This document shows, one piece after another, positions 26,595-34,325 of a stretch of 64,000 nt of DNA. The notes below the pieces were generated by a model, which was given only the letters and a program-made list of their open reading frames with translations, did not search any database and had not been told where the DNA came from. Origin of the DNA: Nostoc spongiaeforme FACHB-130. Its GTDB lineage: Bacteria > Cyanobacteriota > Cyanobacteriia > Cyanobacteriales > Nostocaceae. A program made the translations under genes and the position numbers. Position 1 is the stretch's first letter, and each line of letters begins with the position of its first letter. Location of the stretch: assembly GCF_014698475.1 (NCBI RefSeq), contig NZ_JACJTB010000003.1, positions 124,001 through 188,000 of the forward strand, given 5' to 3'.

Positions 26595-28370
26595 ATGAAT
26601 GATCAATTCTGGACTTTGTATGACTTTATAGAAACTAGTGGTTATCCTCCTTTCAAACGGTTAATTCAAAATCGTTTGCGAGAGAGAATAGAAAAGCTGG
26701 TGCGGTTGCATCCCCAATGGGTTGAGAACGACTATGTGGATTATTTTGTCACAATTCTCAATGATGATTCCCAACCGGAAACAGAGAAAAAGTTAGCTCA
26801 CTGGCACTTACTAGCTTACTTCGATCGCGATCGCTGTTATCTCATTTGGCGCAATTGGTGTCGTTTGCCGTTTTACGCTGCTTATGCCGAAAATTTATAT
26901 GCTCTGACTAACGAACACCTGTGTAACCGCGAGAAATTACAGCAATATCTCAATAAGTACAAAACTAATGACTATAGTGGTGCAAGTCTCAAAACCTATA
27001 TCTTAGGGGTACTGAGAAATGTCACTCGTGAGCATATCAATTGGGAATCACCCTGGCATTTATTATGCAATGTTGATATTAATAGTCGCAGAAAATTGCA
27101 AACCGCAGCCGAACGCCTGAAAGCAGCATTGCAAAGCACTGGTAAACAGGAACCAGAAATTTACCAATATCTTTTTGCTTGGCAATATTTTATTCCTGTT
27201 TACAAAAACAACCGCGTTTACCATCCTCAGAGACAAGGCGGGGGAAAATGGCCAGAACCAGAATTTTCAGATTTTGTTCAAACGGCTAAAGATTATAATT
27301 CTCAGAGATTTCAACCAGGCGCACCCCTGCAAGTCGCCGTTGGTGCAGCCATCACACCAATCATGGTTCAAAAATGGATGAATACCTGTATTGAAGCTTT
27401 ACAGCAATCGGAGCAAATTAAGGAAGTGCCTTACGATGCTAATAGTAATGAACAGCCAGATACAGCTAGTTTCAACTTTTGGGAAGCTGGAGAAACAGAG
27501 GCAGAAAACGCAGAATCTTTAGCAGCAGTAGACTTGATTTTACGTAGCGAACTTGAACTGATTGAGCAGAATTTAGCTAAAATTCGCAGTCAAATTCCCA
27601 TATCTTACCGTCAGGCTGTGATGCCTTTGTGCTATCCCCATCGCTTGGCGCTGTTAACTCAAGAACAGTTTGCTAGTAGAATGAACGTCCATCAAGGAAC
27701 CGTCTCGCGCTATATTTCCAAGTATATAGAAACGCCATTATTAGAAAAGTTTCAGGAGTTAACCCGTGAACAGTTGAATCCGACAACTTATGTCACAACA
27801 TTTTTAAATGATAAATTTAGCAATTTTAATCTAGTAGCTAATCCCCTTGCCTCTCAATTAATTGCTGCACTTGCAGATTTAGAACCTGAATTACAACAAA
27901 TTATCAAACTTAAATATGGTCAAAAATTGAATATTACCGAGCTAACTAAAATTATTACTCAGAATAAATCTCTTACTCAAGAAGAAGTAACACAAAAACT
28001 AATTATAGCTGAAGATGAATTACAGAGCAATTTCTTAAATATCCTCAAACAATGGCAAAATAACTATATCAAATCATGGCTGAAAAACTATTATCAAAAT
28101 TTAATTCAAGCTGAATTATTAAAATCGTTTACCCAATTAGAATCACCATACCAAGAAATTTTATGGCAAAAATATGCTCAAAAAATCCTCAAATCTAATA
28201 GTGATGTTCAAACAATTACCACAGCTAAACAGCAGTTACAGCGTTCTTTTATCCAGGGGATTGATCAGAAGTTTTGTATTTATTTAGAAACAGAAATTCA
28301 ACAAATTGGGGAAATAATTGAAGATTGGCTATCGACAAACTTGCTCTACCAAGAAATTCAGAGAAATTGA
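26595..28370 (+). CDS. Sigma-70-like / HTH regulator, first gene of the CHAT-CHASE2 operon
   Basis: A 591-residue soluble protein with no membrane segment. An HTH is visible at LTQEQFASRMNVHQGTVSRY (about 353-372). A region after LADLEPELQQIIKLKYGQKL (about 430) has the pattern of sigma region 4, although its second helix is degenerate. The N-terminal half is helical and rich in Trp/Tyr. It resembles the large sigma-like proteins found upstream of DUF1822 genes in cyanobacteria, but the core sigma region 2 promoter-melting motif is not obvious. Its gene is followed by DUF1822 after only 9 bp. Whether it acts as a sigma factor, an anti-sigma partner or an HTH regulator is not settled. Confidence 0.6.
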   Translation: MNDQFWTLYDFIETSGYPPFKRLIQNRLRERIEKLVRLHPQWVENDYVDYFVTILNDDSQPETEKKLAHWHLLAYFDRDRCYLIWRNWCRLPFYAAYAENLYALTNEHLCNREKLQQYLNKYKTNDYSGASLKTYILGVLRNVTREHINWESPWHLLCNVDINSRRKLQTAAERLKAALQSTGKQEPEIYQYLFAWQYFIPVYKNNRVYHPQRQGGGKWPEPEFSDFVQTAKDYNSQRFQPGAPLQVAVGAAITPIMVQKWMNTCIEALQQSEQIKEVPYDANSNEQPDTASFNFWEAGETEAENAESLAAVDLILRSELELIEQNLAKIRSQIPISYRQAVMPLCYPHRLALLTQEQFASRMNVHQGTVSRYISKYIETPLLEKFQELTREQLNPTTYVTTFLNDKFSNFNLVANPLASQLIAALADLEPELQQIIKLKYGQKLNITELTKIITQNKSLTQEEVTQKLIIAEDELQSNFLNILKQWQNNYIKSWLKNYYQNLIQAELLKSFTQLESPYQEILWQKYAQKILKSNSDVQTITTAKQQLQRSFIQGIDQKFCIYLETEIQQIGEIIEDWLSTNLLYQEIQRN

Positions 28371-28379
28371 GGAAGGAAA

Positions 28380-29807
28380 ATGCTGAATTTGCAAAAAATT
28401 GCCACGATTTATCCGAATCAGATATGCTTGCCGTTATCACCAAAACTGCAAGCAGAAGCTTGGCAGCAATCTCAAGCTCATACTAATGCCGCAGCTTGCT
28501 GTCAAGCTTATCTGAATTATCTGTGTTTCAAGTCTTTTGTGCCTTGGTTAGAGGCTTGGTTAGCAGAAGAAGATGCTCACATTAGCATCAATAATATTTT
28601 TGCTGCAAATACTTGTAACTCCCTGTGGGAATTTGTGAATGGAACTCCTATTGATTTGGGGGAAATTAGATTAGTTTTAATTCCCAGTGAAACGAGTGAT
28701 TTAGAGGAATTTGTTGTTCCCGGCGAGTGGGTTGATATTCCTAGCTGGCGAAAAGATTATTATTTGGCTGTGCAGATTAGTTTAGGTGAGCCTGAGCAAT
28801 CTTGGCTGCGGTTGTGGGGATATGTCAGCTATCAAAAACTGAAGAGTCGGGGGATATATGATCAGGGCGATCGCTCTTACTATATTAATCAGGCTGTCTT
28901 GACGGAAGATATCACACAATTACTCCTCCTGCCTCAACCCAATTCTCGTCTCCAAACAGCAGCGCCACCGCAGTTATCTACAGCAGTAGTGGCAGATTTA
29001 TGCACACAAATCAGTAATCCTGATTTATACTCCCCTAGATTAGCGGTAACATTTGAACAATGGGCAGCATTGCTAGTCAATGAAGAGTTGCGGCAAAAAC
29101 TCTACCAACAACGGTTATCACCACCGAATTTAGCTGTCGTCAACTTGCGTCAGTGGTTACAAATGGCTGACGGCATAATTGCAGAAATTTGGCAAGCTGT
29201 AGAGTCAGTTTTAACACCGCCAGAATTCAGTGCTGTGCGGGGTGCGGAAGAGCAAGTTTCTGTGGAAGCGATCGCTCCAGTAATTCGCCTCCTCAAATCC
29301 AATCGCCCCGAAAAGGAACGCGCTCAAGCCGCCGGGGTGTTAGGACAAATTGGTGTCGGTCATCCAGAGGCGATCGCGGCGTTGGTAGAATTGTTACAAG
29401 TTGCTCAGGATGAGGAAACCCGTTGGGAAGCAGCTTTAAGTTTAGGCAAAATCGCCCCTGATCATCCCCAAGCCGGAATCAGTAAAGCCCGGTTGATTGA
29501 TTTGGGCTTGCAATTGGCGGGTTGTCAAATGGCGCTGATTGTTACTATTCGTCCCAAAACAGAATCAAAAATCGCAGTGCGGCTACAAATGCAGCCAATC
29601 AACCAGCAACATCAGCTACCACCCCATCTGACACTGAGCGTAATTGCTGGCGGTGAAACTCGTTTGCAAGCAGAAACCAGAAGCGACGAACAAGGCGCAG
29701 GGAAAGACAAAATTCTGCAATTAGGCTTTAGTCCCCCGCCTGGAACTCAATTCCAAGTGCAGGTAACTTTGGATAAAGTCAGCGTGAGTGAGACTTTTAT
29801 TGCGTGA
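28380..29807 (+). CDS. DUF1822 family protein with HEAT-like repeats
   Basis: A 475-residue protein. The N-terminal region (CLPLSPKLQAEAWQQSQ, then the LNYLCFKSF block) and LRLWGYVSYQKLKSRGIYD are characteristic of the cyanobacterial DUF1822 family, whose function is unknown. Residues about 300-365 form HEAT/PBS-lyase-like repeats (RAQAAGVLGQIGVGHPEAIA, then TRWEAALSLGKIAP), and the end is a beta-rich tail. Ggaaggaaa precedes ATG. It lies 9 bp after the sigma-like gene and 72 bp before the CHAT-CHASE2 gene, so it probably shares the mRNA. A protein-protein scaffold role is likely; that is inference. Confidence 0.85.
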   Translation: MLNLQKIATIYPNQICLPLSPKLQAEAWQQSQAHTNAAACCQAYLNYLCFKSFVPWLEAWLAEEDAHISINNIFAANTCNSLWEFVNGTPIDLGEIRLVLIPSETSDLEEFVVPGEWVDIPSWRKDYYLAVQISLGEPEQSWLRLWGYVSYQKLKSRGIYDQGDRSYYINQAVLTEDITQLLLLPQPNSRLQTAAPPQLSTAVVADLCTQISNPDLYSPRLAVTFEQWAALLVNEELRQKLYQQRLSPPNLAVVNLRQWLQMADGIIAEIWQAVESVLTPPEFSAVRGAEEQVSVEAIAPVIRLLKSNRPEKERAQAAGVLGQIGVGHPEAIAALVELLQVAQDEETRWEAALSLGKIAPDHPQAGISKARLIDLGLQLAGCQMALIVTIRPKTESKIAVRLQMQPINQQHQLPPHLTLSVIAGGETRLQAETRSDEQGAGKDKILQLGFSPPPGTQFQVQVTLDKVSVSETFIA

Positions 29808-29879
29808 ACAAATTAGACGATATTATTGTGTTAATCTTTGCGTCTCTGCGTAAGACAAAAAATTAACTGGAAAGCAGCG

Positions 29880-32210
29880 ATGAGCAGGGTAGCAGTTCTC
29901 AAAATTGGTAGGGGAGATTTTGCTCAAGGGTTTGAAGTATCCCTAGAACTGAGGGAAGATGGCGGTTCTTCGGTGGGGGAAATTGAAGGTAGGTTGGGAG
30001 CTAATACTGAGATTGAAGGCTTGTATTTTTTGTGGCAACAATCTTTTCGGAATCTCACCACTCTCGCCCGCTATGATGGTTGGGAAATTGAGGAAAGCTT
30101 ACCGACGAATCGCGCGACTAAGGAAATTGCGGCTGATTGTTGGCAAAGAATGAGACAAGTAGAAACCAACTTCAATCAATGGTTACAAGCATCTGGGGAA
30201 GTCGGTTGGCAAAAAATTCGGGAAAGGTTGAGTAAAGAGTTAGCCAGTCAGCCGGATACTCTGCGGTTAGCGATTAAAGCCAAGGAAGTAATGTTATGGA
30301 AGTTACCTTGGCATACTTGGGATTTACTAGCAAGTTATCCAAATGTTGGTGTTAGCTACAGTCCGATAGAATATGAATCTTGGGAAATTCCGCAGCAGCA
30401 AACGCCACGCGATCGCGTCCGGTTGCTGGCAATTTTTGGTGATCATCAACACCTAGATTTAGAAGCAGATCGTCAGGCGATCGCCAATCTTCCACAAACA
30501 GAATCAGTTTTTTGTCATCAACCCCAAGGGCGAGAATTAATTACCCAACTCCGAAATCCCCAAGGCTGGGATATTTTCTTTTTTGCTGGCCATAGTCAGA
30601 CTGTAGAACAAAGAGGGCGCATTAGTCTCAGTACCAGAGAAAGCATCGAAACTGAGCAATTTAAACATGCTTTTCGGGAAGCGATGCAAAAAGGGTTAAA
30701 GATTGCCATTTTTAACTCTTGTGAAGGTTTGGGACTAGCGCAACAGTTAGCTGATTTACACGTCCCGGTGATCATTGTTATGCAAGAGATTGTCCCTGAT
30801 GTCGTTGCTCAATCGTTTCTCAAAGAATTCTTGCGGGAATATGCGGCGGGACAAACTTTATATACTGCTGTGCGCCGCGCCCAAGAACGACTAGAGGAAT
30901 TTACGGATTTACCGGGGGCGACTTGGCTACCGATGATTTACCAAAATCCCGCCCAAGTACCACCGACTTGGAAAGATTTGCGGCCGATGAGCCTTCCTAA
31001 TTACCGTCGTCGGCTAGACTGGAAAGATTTGCAAGATATCTTGGTACGGAGTTTACTGGCGACTGGCTTAATTATGACATTGCGGTTTTTAGGTGGACTC
31101 CAGCCGATAGAATTGTGGGCTTTTGATTTATTTATGCGCCTACAACCAGATGGTGGAATTGATGAGCGTCTTTTGATTGTCCAAGTTACAGAACAAGATA
31201 TTCAAGAGCAAGGGCGGTATCCTCTGAGCGATCGCGTAATTTGGCAAACCCTAGAGAAACTCCAGTCCTATCAACCCAGAGTGATTGGCTTAGATATTTA
31301 CCGCGATTTACCAGTGGAACCCGGACACCGGGAACTAGCCGCCCACATCCCGAAAAACTCCCGGCTGGTAACGACTTGCGAAGTCAGCAAACCAGAGTCG
31401 AACACTGATAAATTTGGTGTTGCACCTCCCCCTACTAGTCCGCCAAGCAATGTGGGTTTTAGTGATTTTGTAGTGGAATCAGATGGCATAATCAGGCGTT
31501 CTTTGTTACATATAGATCCAGGAAATTCCCGGTGTCAGTCTTCATTTGCCTTCAGTGCCGAATTAGCGCGGCGTTACCTCGATTTTGAGGGCATCAAACC
31601 ACAAGCCACATCAGAGGGCAACTTGCAGCTTGGCTCTACTGTTTTTCAGCCTTTGGAAAATCATACTGGTTTTTATCACAACATTGATCCGCGTGGTCAT
31701 CAAGTTTTACTCAATTACCGTTCAGCGCAAAAAGTTGCCAGGGAAGTTACCTTAGCCGCCGTTCTCAAAAATGATTTGCCGCCCCAGTGGGTGAAAGATC
31801 GGATTATTTTGATTGGTGTCACAGCACCCTCGATTGGCGATCGCTTTTTTACGCCCTTTAGTAAAGAAGTTGACAAAAAAATGCCCGGTATCGTCATTCA
31901 CGCCCAAATGGTGAGTCAAATGCTTAGTATCGCTCAACAAGAACGCCCTTTACTAAGGTTTTGGCCCCAGGGTTGGGATGCGATTTGGATTTGGATTTGG
32001 TCACTCATTGGGGGTTTATGTGTTTGGAGATTTGACTCGGTTTTATATCGTCGAGTTTTAGCTGCGATCGCCAGTGTTATCCTTGTTAGTCTGTGTTTTG
32101 GCTTCTTCTTGAGCGGTCTTTGTCTCCCAGTGATACCATCAGTATTTGCTTTGGCAATTACCTACGTGATTAAAACTGGTTTAAAGCGGCATTTGGGAGG
32201 GAAATCATGA
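29880..32210 (+). CDS. CHAT peptidase - CHASE2 sensor fusion membrane protein
   Basis: A 776-residue protein in which a caspase-like domain precedes a sensor. The CHAT domain (about 100-370) has its histidine in FFAGHSQ (238) and its cysteine in NSCEGLG (281), both present. A membrane helix at about 386-402 leads to the extracytoplasmic CHASE2 sensor (QPIELWAFDLFMRLQPDGG, ERLLIVQVTEQDIQ, PRVIGLDIYRDLP). The sensor ends at a hydrophobic hairpin of about three helices (700-770). This puts the protease inside and the sensor outside. ATG at 29880 has ggaaag upstream; an in-frame extension to 29838 is less likely. Its stop overlaps the ATG of the DUF928 gene by four bases (ATGA), so the two are translationally coupled. 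Confidence 0.92.
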   Translation: MSRVAVLKIGRGDFAQGFEVSLELREDGGSSVGEIEGRLGANTEIEGLYFLWQQSFRNLTTLARYDGWEIEESLPTNRATKEIAADCWQRMRQVETNFNQWLQASGEVGWQKIRERLSKELASQPDTLRLAIKAKEVMLWKLPWHTWDLLASYPNVGVSYSPIEYESWEIPQQQTPRDRVRLLAIFGDHQHLDLEADRQAIANLPQTESVFCHQPQGRELITQLRNPQGWDIFFFAGHSQTVEQRGRISLSTRESIETEQFKHAFREAMQKGLKIAIFNSCEGLGLAQQLADLHVPVIIVMQEIVPDVVAQSFLKEFLREYAAGQTLYTAVRRAQERLEEFTDLPGATWLPMIYQNPAQVPPTWKDLRPMSLPNYRRRLDWKDLQDILVRSLLATGLIMTLRFLGGLQPIELWAFDLFMRLQPDGGIDERLLIVQVTEQDIQEQGRYPLSDRVIWQTLEKLQSYQPRVIGLDIYRDLPVEPGHRELAAHIPKNSRLVTTCEVSKPESNTDKFGVAPPPTSPPSNVGFSDFVVESDGIIRRSLLHIDPGNSRCQSSFAFSAELARRYLDFEGIKPQATSEGNLQLGSTVFQPLENHTGFYHNIDPRGHQVLLNYRSAQKVAREVTLAAVLKNDLPPQWVKDRIILIGVTAPSIGDRFFTPFSKEVDKKMPGIVIHAQMVSQMLSIAQQERPLLRFWPQGWDAIWIWIWSLIGGLCVWRFDSVLYRRVLAAIASVILVSLCFGFFLSGLCLPVIPSVFALAITYVIKTGLKRHLGGKS

Positions 32211-33016
32211 CTGGGATGAGGTTTTTTGGCTGGACGATGGGATTAGGTTTGGTATGGGTTTTAGCTGTGAATCAGGGAGAAGTTTATTCATCCCCTATCA
32301 AGCAGTCCCAGTCAAAACCCTCTAGGATTTCTGCGGTAATTTTTAATCAACCACCCTTATCATCCAGAGGCGCACCGGGAAATCGCCAAGGTGGCGGAAC
32401 TCGTGACGGGCGCAATTGCGCCGCCCTAGATATTAAAGAGCGTCTCACCGCTTTAGTACCGGCTGTGGAATCAGAACCAAAAATGAGCCATGTTTGGGGC
32501 TTAACTGTTAGCGCCTCTCCGACACTCTGGTTTTATGTTCCTTACCAGGCCAAAGATATTCAGGGGGCTGAATTAGAATTATGGGACGAAACTAGCCGCG
32601 AACAGCGAAATTACAAGCAAATTTATCAAAGAACTTTCACTGTTAAGGAAACACCAGGTGCGATCGCTCTCAGTCTGCCATCCACAGTTAAACTAGAACC
32701 AGATAAAAACTATCATTGGTATTTATCCCTAAATATCAATTGTCAGGGTGACAATGAATCAATCAATGTCAACGGCTGGATTCAACGAGTCAAATTTCAA
32801 CATACTCCTTCCGTGAATCGCCAGCAAGTGATTTTGTATGCCCAAAAAGGCATTTGGTACGATGCTTTAACCCAATTAGCCCAACTCCGCCGCCGCAATC
32901 CCCAAAGCAAAACCTTGATGCAAGATTGGCAGAAATTACTAGGTGATGTTGGTTTAAAAGAGATTGCTAACAAGCCGATTGTTTCATGTTGTATGGCAGG
33001 AGGCAGGAGGCAGTAG
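32207..33016 (+). CDS. DUF928 family secreted protein
   Basis: A 269-residue protein with a signal peptide (FFGWTMGLGLVWVLAVNQG). The conserved DUF928 start RGAPGNRQGGGTRDGRNC is followed by a beta-sandwich (LTVSASPTLWFYVPYQAKDI, VKLEPDKNYHWYLSLN) and a helical tail (YDALTQLAQLRRRNP). DUF928 proteins are cyanobacterial exported proteins of unknown function that often accompany CHAT-type genes. Being last in the operon and coupled to the CHAT-CHASE2 gene, it may be the periplasmic partner of the CHASE2 sensor. Confidence 0.88.
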   Translation: MTGMRFFGWTMGLGLVWVLAVNQGEVYSSPIKQSQSKPSRISAVIFNQPPLSSRGAPGNRQGGGTRDGRNCAALDIKERLTALVPAVESEPKMSHVWGLTVSASPTLWFYVPYQAKDIQGAELELWDETSREQRNYKQIYQRTFTVKETPGAIALSLPSTVKLEPDKNYHWYLSLNINCQGDNESINVNGWIQRVKFQHTPSVNRQQVILYAQKGIWYDALTQLAQLRRRNPQSKTLMQDWQKLLGDVGLKEIANKPIVSCCMAGGRRQ

Positions 33017-33116
33017 GTAAAGATTTTGGATTGAATCTGAAATCTAAAACTGATATCATGTCCGGCAAATCAGTTATGACTCAACACATCTGTGCAGAAA
33101 GACAAAACTCTTTCTC

Positions 33117-33255
33117 CCGGATTTCTCTCTTGTGAGAAATCCAGGGATGTGGAAGGGGTGGGAGGATGGTGAAGAAATCTTTCCCCCCACACTCCCCACA
33201 CTCCCCACACTCCCCTCTCTCTCCACAGCTGCTACCCATACGTGAGAAATTCGGG
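33117..33255 (+). repeat. 139-bp dispersed element, copy 2 (internal hairpin inverted)
   Basis: This copy matches 10353-10491 in the same orientation across the tail block, but its first 28 bp are the reverse complement of those in copy 1 (one mismatch). It carries three tandem ccacactcc units where copy 1 has one. Terminal inverted repeats are cccggatttctc at the left and gagaaattcggg at the right, one mismatch. The flanking DNA 33017-33116 and 33256-33355 is non-coding and has an aggcaggaggcag-type tandem just after the DUF928 gene. Confidence 0.8.
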
Positions 33256-33355
33256 TTTCTCCCACTGCCCCCTGTTCCCTTTTAACAATTTGAACTTTTT
33301 TGATTTTTCTCGCGCTGTATAGTAATCTCTACCATGCTTTACTGGCGAGAAGTTC

Positions 33356-33925
33356 ATGTTCTTCACATCTACTAAAACTCAAGTTGGTTTTATCTTGCAG
33401 TGGGCGATCGCTACTTTGGGTGGTTTTTTGATCAGTTTGTGCTGGATTGAAGTCGGGGAAAAGCCAGATGTGGGGGTGGCGCAGGCTTCTTTGGGTGGTT
33501 TGGCGATCGCATTTCCCCAAAGTTTACTCATCCGCCATCAAATTTTATCTGGGCGCTGGGTGTTAGCAACTTTGTTGGCTTGGGCAATCATCACGGCTAT
33601 TGGTGTGGGTGCTGTGGGTTGGATTGTCCCCAATACACCAGCTTTACCCCTAAGAATATTTTGGGGGACAAATTTAGGTGCTGTTGCTGGTTTGATTATT
33701 GGCTTCGCACAGTGGACAGCGATCCCCAAGTCTGTAGCTTTGTCATGGCAATGGATATTTGTGAGTGCGATCGCTTGGGCGATGGCTGTACCCATTGGCG
33801 CAATTGTGGGAATGGTGTTACTCCGGTTAACGCGGTTGTTTTTAGGTGAAGTTGTTGGTTTAGCTATTGCTTGGATTGTTGTCGCCATCTTCACAGGGAT
33901 CAATGCTTACCGACTATTGCGATAA
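33356..33925 (+). CDS. Small multi-pass membrane protein
   Basis: A 189-residue protein with about five hydrophobic helices (GFILQWAIATLGGFLISLCW, WVLATLLAWAIITAIGVG, NLGAVAGLIIGFAQW, WIFVSAIAWAMAVPIGAIVG, VGLAIAWIVVAIF). The repeated GG/GAI and AIAW patterns are common in cyanobacterial conserved hypothetical membrane proteins. A four-residue tail is cytoplasmic or outside; the topology is uncertain. Ggcgagaag lies upstream of the ATG. Function unknown. Confidence 0.75.
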   Translation: MFFTSTKTQVGFILQWAIATLGGFLISLCWIEVGEKPDVGVAQASLGGLAIAFPQSLLIRHQILSGRWVLATLLAWAIITAIGVGAVGWIVPNTPALPLRIFWGTNLGAVAGLIIGFAQWTAIPKSVALSWQWIFVSAIAWAMAVPIGAIVGMVLLRLTRLFLGEVVGLAIAWIVVAIFTGINAYRLLR

Positions 33926-34325
33926 TTTATCATTTCTTATCCAGGCAAAATCATCATGCAATATTTTGTTATTATGCTGTTAATAGCACTGCATATTAAA
34001 ATAACATTAAGAAATGTAATTTTTGGCAAATATTGCTTTTGAGTATACTTAGATGTATGCAACAATCTTAAATCATTCTTAATAAAAAATGACTAATAAA
34101 TTTGCATCTGATTGCAAATGCACTCTGATCTTCAAGGAGATATATTTGTTGAGTTGACTGCTATTAAGTTTCCGATATTTCTGATAAGAATAGAAAAAGA
34201 TCGAAAAATCAGTTGAGCAAAGACAGACAATGCTTTGCTGTAAGCGCAAAAAAGCATTTTTCATCACTTAGCATCATCAGGGGTTGCGCTTAGAGGAGTC
34301 ATTAATAGCAGACAGGGACTCTCCC
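33926..34325. other. Intergenic region upstream of a histidine kinase; no gene seen
   Basis: AT-rich DNA of about 400 bp. A 30-codon frame starting at 34119 lacks family features and is not called. The region presumably carries the promoter of the kinase at 34326, but no sigma box can be fixed with confidence. Confidence 0.5.

Noticed and set aside
33538-33903. 121-codon minus-strand frame
   Set aside because: It is fully antisense to the membrane protein at 33356 and has low-complexity Ala/Thr/Ile content.
34119-34230. Short frame before the histidine kinase
   Set aside because: About 30 codons with no ribosome site and no homology that I can recognise.
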